From Aurelia coerulea (taxonomy: Eukaryota > Cnidaria > Scyphozoa > Semaeostomeae > Ulmaridae), in the NCBI GenBank assembly GCA_039566865.1, contig CM076959.1, positions 4,509,501 to 4,573,500 on the forward strand: a DNA stretch of 64,000 nt, read 5' to 3'. A model generated the notes under the pieces. The model ran no database searches. It was not told the DNA's origin and saw only the letters and a program-made list of their open reading frames with translations. Positions 33,774 through 44,937 of the stretch are shown piece by piece; within the stretch, counting starts at the first letter, position 1; every line of letters begins with the position of its first letter. The position numbers were made by a program, and so were the translations under genes.

Positions 33774-34400
33774 TCATGATGCCTGGGCCATCTGACCTCT
33801 CTGGTGATTGTACAATCTTTCTCTTTCGTGGGCGCCCTGGTCTTTTCTTACCTGCTTGGTTTTTTCAACATTCTTTGATGCCAGCTTCGTCAGACTTTGT
33901 GCATTGTTTCGCTTGAGAAAAGCAGCATATGCATCAACTGTTCTCCTTTTTAAAGCGATACCGATGCAATGACTACAAAATCCAGCCTGCTGATAACGAA
34001 CACAAGCGTCGTCACAGGTTATCTTTCCAGTAGATGAACATGTCACAATATGAGGTCTACCCAAGATTTGACAAGGTATGAATCTTCACTTCCAAAGTTT
34101 TTCATCATTGCATTTTCAGCAAAAACTGCCTTGCCTTTCTCAGTACAGCTAATGCTTGTAAAGCTGGCTTGGCTGCAGGAAATGTTCCATTTTTCTTGAG
34201 TAAAGTGTGCTGGTCAATGATGTTGAGATTTCCGTTTACTGTTCCTCCTAGATCGGAGACCTCATAATGCAGTCTCACGAGCCATTCGCAATTTTTAATT
34301 GGAGTGCGCTTAAACATTGTTTCTTCAAATGGAACCTCCTCCGCCGGTCCATCAGGGCGGAGGAAGTTTTTTGGACTCACCGTTAGGAACAGCACCCCTC
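33774..34400 (-). pseudogene. SWIM-finger MULE transposase, C-terminal fragment
   Basis: Two minus-strand frames joined by a shift near 34070: 34105-34400 (FEETMFKRTPIKNCEW, GNLNIIDQHTLL) and 33774-34064 (GRPHIVTCSSTG, CDDACVRYQQAGFCSHCIGIAL). The second carries a SWIM-like finger with spacing C-x3-C-x8-C-x-H-C. The transposase gene at 47151-49917 and the ORF at 53029-53889 have the same spacing, so all three belong to one superfamily. A Lys/Arg-rich tail follows. There is no DDE part; a MULE insertion at 34418 and/or deletion cut it off. Confidence 0.68.
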
Positions 34401-34417
34401 CCAAGCAAAAAATATTA

Positions 34418-35246
34418 CGGCTTGTGTAAAACACAGGTCATGCAGGTTAAGAAAACGCGGGGTAAATCATGCAGGTCAAAAATGGTGGCCATGGGCATAC
34501 TGGCTTTAGGCCCTCCGCGGTTTGCAAGGAAAGCGTTCGTTCAGTCGTTTGTTGGATTTGAAAGGACCCCTTGAGTTTTTGATAACAAGTTGCAGGGTGT
34601 TTCAAATAAGAATGTGTTACCAAAATAATGAAAATTGTGTAACTATCTTATATTTCGTCTGAGATGGTAATGTGCATATTTCCGCTGTGTTGTGGTATGG
34701 TAAAACTCACAAAATGCTTATGAAGGAGAAGAAGGAACCTATCACTCCAATGCCTAAAATTTCTCAGAAAACTAACAATGATCTTGACAAATTTAGTTCT
34801 TACATACAGCGTTTTGAAATAATTTTGATGAGATCCTCATTTGGACTAGCCTGCGTGCAGACGTTGGTTACTGGGGAGGAGAGGAAAGAAAGGAACTACA
34901 AGTTCCTTTCTCTCCTCTCCTCCCCAGTGATCAAAGTCTGTGCGCAGGCTACATTTGGACTAAGTGCAGCACTCAGAGATTTTATTATGTTGGAGAGGTT
35001 TCCCCTAGCAACAAATCTCATTATGTTCACAAATGATAATTTGCATTCAAAATTGCCCCACTCAAATGATCGTCGAGACTTTGAAGGTTTCTTATCACAA
35101 TGTAACCAGGTAACCTTTGGACTATCTTACTTACAATATCGGTAGTCTGTAAGCCGAAAGCCAGTATGCCCATGGCCTCTAGTGTTGACCCGCACGATTT
35201 AACCCGTGTTTTCTTAACCTGCATGACCTGCGTTTTACACAAGCCG
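34418..35246. mobile_element. MULE (GCAGGTCA family, variant ends), 829 bp
   Basis: The ends cggcttgtgtaaaac and complement are flanked by the perfect 9-bp duplication aaaatatta (34409-34417 and 35247-35255). About 15 bases inside each end begins a block like that of the 17231 element: caggtcatgcaggttaag, acgggttaaat, gcgggtcaa, ggccatgggc. The core has no recognised gene. It contains the tiny foldback 34847-34951. Confidence 0.92.
34847..34951. mobile_element. Minimal MULE foldback, 105 bp
   Basis: An almost perfect hairpin with tips tagcctgcgtgcagac and complement, a ggaggagaggaaagaaagg stem and practically no loop, flanked by the perfect 9-bp duplication catttggac (34838-34846 and 34952-34960). 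It has the same tips as 670-1082 and 62209-62630 but a different stem, showing that ~16 bp of tip is enough for mobility in this family. Confidence 0.92.
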
Positions 35247-36023
35247 AAAATATTATAAAGAGGCCAAGGTTAACTTCAATATGAGGCTAATGGTGATTGC
35301 AATAGTGATCGCGATCTTGATTGCCACTCTTGATTCAAAGAATGATTGCCATGTCCATCAGAAACAATGGCAGAGCTGGGGAAACAAGATTACAAATTAC
35401 TTATCTTAGCAATTGGATATTATGTTTTCTGCGTATACTGTCATTCCCACTTTTGGTATCAAGGTTAACGGTTTTTTTTATATTTTGGTATTTTGATTCA
35501 TACAGTAGAAACCCGCATAAAAGAACCTAGGTTTTTTCCGGGCAGCCTGAATAGGTTCTTAATTAACTGGCTGCTATTCTAAATTCCAGCCTGTAAGGTT
35601 CTTAAAAAGGTTCTTATATACGAGCAGGCCTTGCACACATTAACACTGTTTGTGTTAATTTATGTTGTACCCTTTTCACAATGACACAGTTAATCCAGCT
35701 TTATTTAAACCATATGTTAAATGTTGATCACTCAAAGGCATTTGACTTGTTGGATTGACCAATTAGAATGCAACATACCATAGCCTCATTTAATTTGACT
35801 CATGTGAATGGCGTATAAGAATACCTGTTTGAGAATTCTTTAATCTCTTGTACCAATGAAAAAGTCTGATCAGACTGTGAAGAATTCTGAAGAATTCTAA
35901 AAATTCTTGTCATAAGCTATTATATAAGAACCTTTCCCAGTTTCAGCCTCTTAGGGGTTCTTATTTAGGGGGTTCAAAAGATTAAATTTCAGCCTCAAGG
36001 TTCTTATAAAAACAGGTTCTTTT

Positions 36024-38879
36024 AGCATAGCCTCCAAATCTTTTCTTTTGTCCGAAGTTCCCCTGGGACGCTGACTCATCCTCTGATCAGATTGCGTTTT
36101 CTCCTAAAATTGACCAATCAGGTGCCGTCATTTCATTACTTCCGCGTTTCGCAGCTAGATTTAGGCCATTTGAGTACGCCCCAATAAAAATATATTGCAC
36201 GCTCGAATAAATCGAATTTTTTGAAAATTTCAACGGGAAAAGGATGCTTATACATAGTACCACAAGTGTTCATGTAACCCCTTTGCCATCACCTAGGATT
36301 AAAAAATTACGGCGATTTGAATGTTTGTCTATGGTATTTTTTCAAACAGGTAGCGGCATCCTGCTCACCCTCCCCCAAAAATTAGTTTTTTAGCAAAGTT
36401 ATCAAAAATGTACATATTTCCATGAATAATTCTTCCAAAATTTGCGCTTTACTTTGCATTGAATTGCGAATTTGTGACACCTCCAAACTCTGTCCTTTGG
36501 ATGACAACTTATGCCTCTCTCTGGTCTGGACCCAACATAACAGGAAAAGGCGGGAAAAGAAATCTTTAAAGATAATCAACGGAGATAAAAGCCCTGCGCG
36601 GAAGAAGTCTGGGTATTCTATTATTAGCCTATTGTATTTGATGACTTCGAGACGTTCGTGGATATTGTTTAGCAAGAGGAACAATAACATGCGTAGAAGT
36701 TTTCTTTGTCCTATTTATAGATTGCCTCTTCTTAGCTCCGTTGATTCACTTTAACGGTGGCGTGTCGTCATGCTTTTGTTGGTAAAATCATTTATCGTCT
36801 CAAATATTTGTTCACAAATCTATAAGAAAATTGTCGATTACCATTGAAGTTGAAGCAAAGTATCGAAATAACTGCCAATATCTTTAATTCCCGCGCTTGG
36901 GATGGAGTGCGAGTGAAACCAAACTGACAGCATTTCAAAAAATTCTCAAAGAAGACGACCGACGGCATTGCATCAGGAGAGATCAAGATCACAACGAAGG
37001 AAAGTTTCCTTCTACTTCGTCTTGCAGTGAGGGCATTTCAAATTTTTACATTCTTATCAAAAGACGATTTTGACAATGATTTCCACTCAATTTTAAAATT
37101 CAATTTTGTAAAAAATTAAGAAATCTAGGAGAAACTGTTACCCCGGGAAGAACTGGGGTAAAGTTTGTTGTAAAAGTTAGTGCACGAGTTTATAAGAAAA
37201 TAAAAATTTGGGCCAGTTGTGAAAGTAATAAATGTTTCTTAAGATTATCAGATGTTGAGTAGCTACTCAAAGTTTACCTGTGCCCCCATGAACATTTAAA
37301 AACAAAGGTTTTTGAAGCCTTTCCAATGTTTAGACATATAAAAATCTTCATTTTTACTACCTGTGCCCCGTGAACATTTCGAGACAATGTTTTTGAAGCC
37401 TTTCTAATGTTTAGACTTTTCTCGAGTACCTTCCGAGCCCATTCCGAGCAACATGATACAATAACCAAGTGCAAATAAAGTAAAAATATCCCAAGGACTT
37501 CCTCTATCATAATAAATAGTTTCTTCCCAGAACACGCATTTTTTATAAGAAAGGGTACAAAACTCAACTCTCAGATCGCCAAAAGTTGCAAAACTCCAGC
37601 ACTGGGAAAATATAACTTAAGAAACAATTTATTTTTTATAAAGATTAAGGAATCCTTGACATATCTTTATTTTATTTTCGCTTGTTTCCTGTAATGCTTA
37701 GCATTGGAAAGGCGTCAAAAACCTTGTTTTGAAATGTTCACGAGGGCACAAGTAAGGAACATGAAGATTGTTATGGAACCTCTAACAAACTCAGAGTACT
37801 GAAATTCTTTTAAGGAGCTTTCAGTACTGACCCAATTCTTAGTTTCTCATAAAAAAGTATGTGTACAGCAGTTTCTAATAATATTTGGCGATCTGAGGGT
37901 TGCGTTTCTTAAAAGCAGCTTCTTACAAAAAGAATACATGTAATGGAATTGTTGGTAATTGTTGTCTGTGAAATTTATTTTTGTTTTTACAACTCCAACA
38001 AACCTTTTGGTACAGGGGTAGACTTTTGACTTTAGTTGGCAAAATTCTTGTATATTCTCTCTTGTCGGGACATATCATCAGACAGTCAATGTAAAAAATT
38101 TCTTCATGGCGTGTTTCTTTCAATGATTGCTTTGAAGAAGATGTTGCCAAGTCCAAGACGCACTTTCTGATTTAAAAAAAACTGTTGTCAAGCTCTTCAA
38201 GTCTGCATGCATTGCATTTAAACGAGATTATTCTTTTCCTTTCCCCATTTTTAAAGAAACATTTGAGACGATAAATGATTTTACCAACAAAAACATGACG
38301 ACACCGCCACCATCAAAGATTTCTTTTCCCGCCATTTCCTGTTATGTTGGGTCCAGACCAGAGAGAGGCATAAGTTGTCATCCAGGGAAGAAGGACAGAA
38401 TTTGGAGGTGTCGCAAATTCGCAAGTCAAGGCGAAGTAAAGCGCAAATTTCGGAAATTTCAGAAGAATTATTCATGGAAATATGTATATTTTTGATAATT
38501 TTGCTAAAAAACCAATGTTTGGGGGGAGAGCGAGCAGGATGCAGCTACCTGTTTGAAAAAATACCAAAGACAAACATTCAAATCACCGTAATTTTTCAAT
38601 CCTAGGTCATGGCAAGGGGGTTACATGAACACTTGTGGTCCTATGTATAAGCATCCTATTCCCGTTCAAATTTTCAAAAAATTTGATTTATTCGAGCGTG
38701 CAATATTTCTTTATTGGGGGGTATACCCCAAAATGGCCTAAATCTAGCTGCAAAACGCGGAAGTAATGAAATGACGACACCTGATTGGTCAATTTTAGGA
38801 GAAAACGCAATCTGATCTGAGGATGAGTCAGCGTCCCAGGGGAACTTCGGACAAAAGAAAAAGATTTGGAGGCTATGCT
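36024..38879. mobile_element. MULE foldback with ~550-bp inverted ends (AGCATAGCCTCC family)
   Basis: The ends agcatagcctccaaatc and complement are flanked by the perfect 9-bp duplication ggttctttt (36015-36023 and 38880-38888). The arms stay complementary for about 550 bases (36024-36580 against 38320-38879), including the ctctggtctggacccaacata block. Each arm has acquired small indels, so they are not freshly copied. The centre holds a repeat of the ACAGGAAACAAGTGA family (about 37200-37880). No transposase is present. Confidence 0.9.
37200..37880. repeat. Foldback repeat of the ACAGGAAACAAGTGA family, diverged
   Basis: Left arm: aatttgggcc, tttttgaagcctttccaatgtttagaca (present twice, near 37305 and 37395), then a degraded atgatacaataaccaagtg. 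Right arm: cgcttgtttcctgtaatg, ggaaaggcgtcaaaaacc, gattgttatggaacct. Same family as 6438-6945. The twofold left-arm block is a local duplication. Confidence 0.6.
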
Positions 38880-38909
38880 GGTTCTTTTATGCGGGTTTCT
38901 ACTGTATAT

Positions 38910-39340
38910 GGGTCATTCCAAATAAGAACAACAGATGCCTGTCAGGTGATGTTTTCAAAATTGCTTCTAATTTTTACCAAGGGGACCCAAGCATCGGAGC
39001 ACCTCAGAAAAAAAAATTCAGCAAGATATCTCATTTGGTTCAGAGTTTATGATCAATTAAATATTTAGCCAGTTGATGCAAATGTGTGTTTTTTCATGAG
39101 GTGGCAGATTCAACTTCAAATATATGGAAATCAAAATTTCTTATCCTAACTCCTTCTGCACTTGGTGATAGCACACCATAAATTCTTTTGGAAAATTAAT
39201 GTTTCAGGTAATTGAAGACCACAGTATTATTAGAATATTGCATCAAAGTTTGAACCAAGTATGATTTTGACCCCAAAATGTGTCTGGGGAAGGGATTTTG
39301 TTGTTGGTTTTCTGATCGATAAATGTCATGGCACTTTTCA
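38910..39340. repeat. Dispersed repeat, related to 40778-40900
   Basis: The ~120-base segment ggtcattccaaataagaac...cctcagaaaaaa at 38910-39012 recurs at 40778-40882 with ~88% identity by eye. The remainder to 39340 shows no gene. It may be the left end of a foldback whose other parts lie at 40260-41290, now separated by the Harbinger-type MITE. Confidence 0.55.
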
Positions 39341-39346
39341 GCTTTA

Positions 39347-40076
39347 AGGCTGAAATACACGATCAGTTTAAACTTATCAGTTTAAACTGTCAATTTTTTT
39401 CATCAGTTTTAACTGATCAGTCTCGCCCGACTACACGATCAGTTTAAACTGATGAACTGGGACGGACTTCCTGTATTTTCACAATGGACAGTGACTTGGA
39501 ATGTGCTGCTGCAGCTATAGTAGTCGCTGTACTTTTTAAGGCGACGAAAGAAAATAATAAGACGCAAAAAGAGATCTGCATGAACCCAGTTAGGTATTTA
39601 TGACATGTTATTGCATTAACTTTTTTCTTGAAGAAGAAGGAGACTGTAAAAACTTCCTTGTGAATGAGCACAGGAACATTTGATGAATTATTGCAGTTGG
39701 TTTTGAATGATATTCGGAAATAAAAGACAGTGGCTCTGCTTTGAAAAAGATTGATGAAATACTCCGTCTGCTCCACTCGTTTTGCTTCAGCAGCCATATT
39801 TCCTTTGATGTTTCTTTGGTGTTTCCTTGCGCAACTTCTATCACGCAATGGTTAATCCAAGGACAATGCGTCAATTTGCAGAGCTTCGCGGCGCTATTGA
39901 TTTTAATCATGATTGACGTTCAGTTTAAACTGAAAAGTTGAACACGTCCAACTTTTAAAAAGACTGATCAGTCTAAACTGATGGTGATAAAAACGTCAGT
40001 TTTTTGCCGACTAGACGATCAGTTTTCTGATCTTCAGTTAAAACTGTCAGTTTAAATGGATCGTGTATTTCAGCCT
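39347..40076. mobile_element. Harbinger-derived MITE with transposase remnant
   Basis: A 730-bp element flanked by tta (39344-39346 and 40077-40079) with ends aggctgaaatacacgatcag and near-complement. Both ends are packed with the palindrome gatcagtttaaactgatc. The centre keeps traces of a Harbinger transposase N-terminus on plus: MDSDLECAAAAIVV... from 39483, then in other frames a GTFDELLQLVLNDI motif near 39680-39715. It is non-autonomous. Confidence 0.75.
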
Positions 40077-40259
40077 TTATGGAATAGAATATTGATCTAC
40101 CCCCAATGCTACATTTCAAACGGCCAAACGGTTTTCGCAAAATTCCTTAATCCAGGGGGTTGCCAAGTCTGTCCATTTTTGCCTAAAAGCCTATTTTTCC
40201 ATATTTTCAAACAGCATCTTGCAAAAATCTTCCAACACTGAAGATAGCTATTCATATCA

Positions 40260-41290
40260 CCCAAATGTGCACCTGCAGAAGTTCTGAAAAAGTGTAGAAA
40301 CCAAGAAAATTTTGATCTGACATGAGAACAATAGCTCTATCAAGATGGATGCACGCTCAAAATGGCTAAATTCAGCCAACTTCAACGGGCTAGAAATATT
40401 GTGTCCCAAGGAGGTACATGCCTGCAATTTTGTACATGGACTCCTGCACCTTAGAACTGATGCTCTTACAAATGTGAAAGCCAAACGGGGCCTGGAAGAG
40501 TGTCAAATAGCAACATTTGCCAACACGGGGGGTAACATGACAAATGAAGATTTTTAAGGCGGATTTTTTCATAATGCAATTATTTACGCTTTTTTCCAGA
40601 AGAAATCATTTTAGGAAGTTGTATAATGAAATTGATTGCATCTGAATATAGATACATTTTGTTCTTGTGCTATAGTTGTTCAAAACAGGGGGTATCCTCA
40701 TGTCTGTCCAAGACCAAACTTGCATCTATTGGCATAGAATTTTCCCAAAGATGGAATATCATGCAAAAAGACACAATTGGGTCATTCCAAATAAGAACAA
40801 CAGATGCCTGTGAGATGATGTTTTCAAAATTCCTTCTACTTTTCACCAAGGGCACCAAAGCATCAGAGAACCTCAGAAAAAATTTCAGTAAGAATATAAT
40901 TAACCATTCCAGTGAAAGTAAAGTAAACCAGTTTGTTTCCTATTGTGTCTTTTTGCACGATATTCCATCTTGGAAACATTATGTGCCAATAGATGTCAGT
41001 TTTGTCTTGGAAAGACCTTAGGATACCCCCTAATTTTAACAACTATAGCACAAGAACAAAATTTATATATATTTGGATGAAGTCAGTTTCATAATACAGC
41101 TTCCTAAAATGATTTCTTCTGAAAAAAGAGTAAATAATTGCATTATGAAAAAAATCCCCCTCAAAAATCTTCATTTGTCATGTTACCCCACGTGTTGGCA
41201 AATGTTGCTATTTGACAACCTTCCAGACCCCGTTTGGCTTTCACATTTGCAAGAGCATCAGTTCTAAGGTGCAGGAGTCTTATGCACTAT
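40260..41290. repeat. Large foldback, arms ~350 bp
   Basis: Left arm about 40420-40790 and right arm about 40915-41285 are inverted copies: tgccaacacggggggtaacatgac against gtcatgttaccccacgtgttgg, gaagaaatcattttaggaag against cttcctaaaatgatttcttc, and ggatattccatc-type sequence near the centre. The loop holds the ggtcattccaaataag repeat. No ORF with a known product. Ends and TSD were not resolved. Confidence 0.65.
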
Positions 41291-41504
41291 CTTACGCACA
41301 ACTTCAAATAAGCCATATGATACCTACCTACCTACCTTACTTCTGTGTAATGGGAAGGATAGTGTTGTCAAATGTTTTGCTAGTCATTTCCTTGTAGGAG
41401 CAAGTTGGTATTTGCAATTTCCAAAAATCAAACATGCAGTGTTGTGTCATGCAAGACACATGGCTTTGTGACATGGTTACATTGGCTAACTGGTCTTCAT
41501 TACA

Positions 41505-42010
41505 GAAAGCATGTTGGGTCCATCTCGTTATTCCGACATCTCTATATTCCGAAATCCTATTATTCCGACATCTCCATATTACGACATCTCGTTTTTCTTG
41601 AAGGCTGTATCACAGGGATTCTTTACGGATTTCTGTTTCAAATACTGTTAATCGGTTGCCAAACATAAGTTTTTTGAAGTAAAATTTAAAAAATTAGTCT
41701 TTCCCAAATTAGATGTCACCTGCAAATGCCTGCGAATAACAAAATAGAAGTGTTTTGCAAATGAATTTTGCATTATCACAAATCTCAAGTGGCATCTAAT
41801 TTGAGACTGACTTTATGAGTTGGAATATTGGAATATAAGACGTCAAAATAACTAGAGGTCGGAATATCAAGACGTCGGAATATCGAGATATATGTGTATG
41901 GAGATTAAAGCAGGGAAAACACCTATATTTAATGTGTAGGAATATGGAGATGTCGCAATAATGGGATGTCGGAATATAGAGATGTCGGAATAACGAGCTG
42001 ATCCCAGCGT
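41505..42010. repeat. Foldback built from a tandem ~16-bp motif (attccgacatctc)
   Basis: The left side has four tandem variants of tattccgacatctc (41530-41600); the right side has the complement in five variants (41870-41995, gatgtcggaatat). The outermost bases (ttgggtccatctcgttattcc / cgagctgatcccag) are nearly complementary, suggesting mobile-element ends, but no target duplication is certain. No gene. Confidence 0.6.
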
Positions 42011-42121
42011 GTTCATAGTTTTGAAACAACCATTGTTAGAGATCATCATTTTTTAAGAAATGCAGGCTATTAATTGCAGTAATTGGAAGGATATTATTTC
42101 TTTAGAGAGGAGCTGAAGAGC

Positions 42122-42453
42122 GGGATGTTCTTTTAACCGGACCCTACGACCCTACGACCCCGGACCATACGACCCCGGACCATACGACCCTACGACCATA
42201 CGACCCTACGACCCTACGACTCAAATTTTATTATTTTTATCATTATTTATGAATCGTTTTATTTTCATTCATATTTGATCATTTAGCATACATTTTGCTG
42301 TCATTTAGATTTATCAAGCCAGGGTGTAGGCTGTTTGTGCGTGCAGTTTTGAAAACGTAGACATTTTACCATCAGTGACCTTTGTCACGCGCACAATTTG
42401 ACTGGTTTCCAGTTAGTGAAATTCAGGCTGAAAATCTATTGACAACGAGAGAA
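42122..42453 (+). repeat. MULE left terminal inverted repeat with 8-bp array
   Basis: Composed of a 24-base tip, about 10 variants of ccctacga / ccatacga / ccccgga (42140-42220), then ~230 bases of unique arm with the acgcgcacaatttgactgg stretch. Subterminal direct repeats of this kind are often transposase binding sites; that role is inferred here. Confidence 0.9.
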
Positions 42454-43416
42454 CAACAACAAGGCTTTTAACTTTGGAGATGTGGTCTGATGTCTGATGT
42501 TGGTCTGCTGGGATGTGAGCATTTTCTATTAGCTATGGTGTGAGGTAAGTTCATATGACATCATTTTCGCAACAATTTTAACGGTGGTGGAAAACGCAAA
42601 GATTTTTGGCGGCTAATGCAGGATCGCACACCTTATAGGGTTTTTGGTAGGGTTTAGTAAGGATAAGTATAGGCACAGTGTGCGAGACTGCACCAGCGCC
42701 GATTTTGCAGGAGGCTCTGTCCGGCTCTGTCGTTAGAGGCTCCTTTCAATTCGTGAAATTTCATTTCATCCCTTGTATGTAATATCATATACTGAGCGTG
42801 GTTCATTCACATATATTTTGAAAGCTTCTGAAAGTTTCTTGCCCTCCTTTCGAGGATTCCGATGTTTCGACAGTACAGGAAACAAGTGAGAACAAAGAAA
42901 GATCAATTTTAAGCACTGTCTTGTCTCGTCCATTCCCTTCGCTTTCAGTTATGACTGCTCTGACTTACTTCAGGGACTTACTGTTACTTTGTTTCGTTTC
43001 CAATAATCACAAAGTATAAGCAAGTCATTTTCTTAAAATGTTTGTTTCTTTACAGTATAAAGGCTGTTTACGGCGCATGGTCTCTTTTGGTCTGTATGTA
43101 AATTAGTGGTTCATATTTGATATCTTTTTTGCCTGTGAAAGGTGAATTAAGGTTTTTTTTATGACTAAAAAGTAGTTTTACCATAATCATACCGTTATTG
43201 AAATCCAAATTTACGCTTTGATGGCTTTGTGGCTGCTACATAATAGTCCCCCACCCCCCTCTGGGTAACCAACAGACCAAAATACAGACAGATACTTTTC
43301 AGCTTTCGATCACAACAGCATAGCAAAATTTTACTAGTTACCTTGTCTGGGAATTATCCCCCCCCCCCGCTCGTGACATTGTTGCATTCTAGATCTTCCA
43401 TTTCCTTTATTTTCAG
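42454..43416. other. MULE 5' untranslated/promoter region, no gene
   Basis: Between the left terminal repeat and the first coding exon. It contains a tacaggaaacaagtgagaaca phrase (42872-42892) of the dispersed repeat family, and runs of C near 43250 and 43360. A branch/acceptor-like ttttattttcag precedes the ATG at 43417, so an upstream non-coding exon is likely. No clear TATA box stands out. Confidence 0.5.
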
Positions 43417-43481
43417 ATGTCGTCAATATCTAGTGATTCAGATAATAGTGGTGAAGCCCAGTCTATCATTTCACTGTCAAG
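43417..43481 (+). CDS. MULE transposase, coding exon 1
   Basis: Opens with ATG at 43417 and reads MSSISSDSDNSGEAQSIISLS; the gtaatg donor follows at 43482. It is directly preceded by an acceptor-like polypyrimidine-cag. The acidic, Ser-rich composition matches the start of the long exon (DCQTDSSDESEGSLTEVED), and its phase (2 bases left over) fits exon 44146 or the long exon at 47151 directly. Inferred from splice signals; no transcript seen. Confidence 0.6.
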
Positions 43482-44145
43482 GTAATGTTATTATTGAACG
43501 ACTATGATTCATTTTGGCAACCTATGATAGCTTTTAACATTCTGTAGATTGCAAAACGTTTACCTTACTGATTAGATTCCCAACAGTTGTTCATACAGAT
43601 TGAAAAAAGAGCAGTTTAATCCCCCTTTTTTTTATAAGAAAGTAAGGTCCGGGGCTGGTAGGCAGCTTCTAAATTTTGTTGGCCATTGTGCTAGCAAGAG
43701 TTTCTTACATGCTCCTTATATTTCTAATGCCAGAATTGTAGAGATAATTCTGTTTTATCTAAAGTTCTCCCAAATTACTTAGTAAGATCTCAAAACAAGT
43801 AAATAACATGATTCGCACTCAAAATAATGTCTAAACACCAAACAGTTGCTATAACTGTACAGTGTCAAAACATGTTGAGTGCGATAGGAAAATTAAAACT
43901 GTAAATTACAAAACTTTCTTAGCTTTCTCAGTTCAGGTAGGGTTGTTTCTTAACTTTAAAAAAATTTAGCCTACCGTTTCTTATAACCGGTTTCTTATTA
44001 AAAAATGAGTGTATGTGAGTGATCCTGACCCCGATCCTGAAAGCTAATATATTTTTGAAAGACAACTCAACCAACTCTAATAATCATTTCTTGTATTGGT
44101 TTCTATATAATGTGCTTGTGACATGCTCATTTTTGCTCTCTTTAG

Positions 44146-44206
44146 CGATACAGAGATTAGTGATGTTACATATAAACTCGAGAGCTTGGATTCCCCGTCG
44201 AAAGAG
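44146..44206 (+). CDS. MULE transposase, probable exon 2
   Basis: Acceptor ctctctttag at 44145 and donor gtaggg at 44207. It reads DTEISDVTYKLESLDSPSKE in frame with exon 1. It ends in phase 0, while the long exon needs phase 2, so it is either alternative or joined to a small exon not certain here (a 23-base candidate begins at 44646 after ctacag). Confidence 0.5.
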
Positions 44207-44241
44207 GTAGGGTTACCAGTGTCTCAAATGGGAATGGAATA

Positions 44242-44487
44242 CCGTAAAAGCTCTATTAAGCCCCCCCCCCCTCTATTAAGCCCAGTTACCAAAGATTCTC
44301 CATTTACTGAGCTAAATAAGTCTGATAAGTTTGTATGTTAATTTTGATGTGTCTTGAGTTAAAACTTTGTCGAATTCATGTATTTAACTCGTAAAATTGT
44401 ATTTTTAAATCGCAAAATGTGGTGCAAAAGGATTAAAAAGTGTCCAATATTAAAAAGCCTCCCAGGGGTTTGATAGAGCTTTTACGG
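44242..44487. mobile_element. Small TA-type foldback in the transposase intron
   Basis: A 246-bp element with TA on both sides (44240-44241 and 44488-44489) and ends ccgtaaaagctctattaagcc / complement. The left end repeats ctctattaagccc twice around a C run. It is non-coding and would be spliced out with the intron. Confidence 0.8.
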
Positions 44488-44937
44488 TAAGCAACTTTCG
44501 AGAATATTTGTCTTTCATCAAATTTAATGGAAATTCGAAGTTTTTACTGCGAGTAATTTTCAGTAAAATTCTGCTCAGTAAAATTCTTGAGGGGGAGGGG
44601 GGGGGGGGTTTCAAAAGTTGTTTACGTCATACAACATCCTACAGGAAGATGTCATACAGGGAGTTTGGTACATAAGTGACTCTGAGAATCAAGAGAGATA
44701 CCCATATCCGGAGGGTCACATTTTAGCAATATAACTTAATGGCAAGGGTATTATTTAGAAAAAGTGCCCCGTAGCCAGTGCTTGAATTACCTCAAAATCG
44801 TGATAAGGATACATACCATTAGTACAGATGAGCTTCTTTTTACGAGAGCTTTGTGACCATGAATTCTTTGAAATGCTGATACAGACCTTGGGTTGCTAAG
44901 AGCTAACATTTACCCACAACGACAGCATATCCTCTTA

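Larger units (their letters stand above)
35503..38904. mobile_element. pogo/Tigger-like MITE, copy 2, carrying a MULE foldback
   Basis: Same family as 18083-18511 (ends cagtagaaacccgcataaaa and complement; TA at 35501-35502 and 38905-38906). The left ~520 bases match copy 1, with an extra ~130-base stretch; then the 2.86-kb MULE foldback interrupts it 16 bases before the right end. Confidence 0.9.

Noticed and set aside
42140..42220. ccctacga array as a CRISPR or satellite
   Set aside because: It belongs to both terminal repeats of the MULE in inverted orientation; no spacers.
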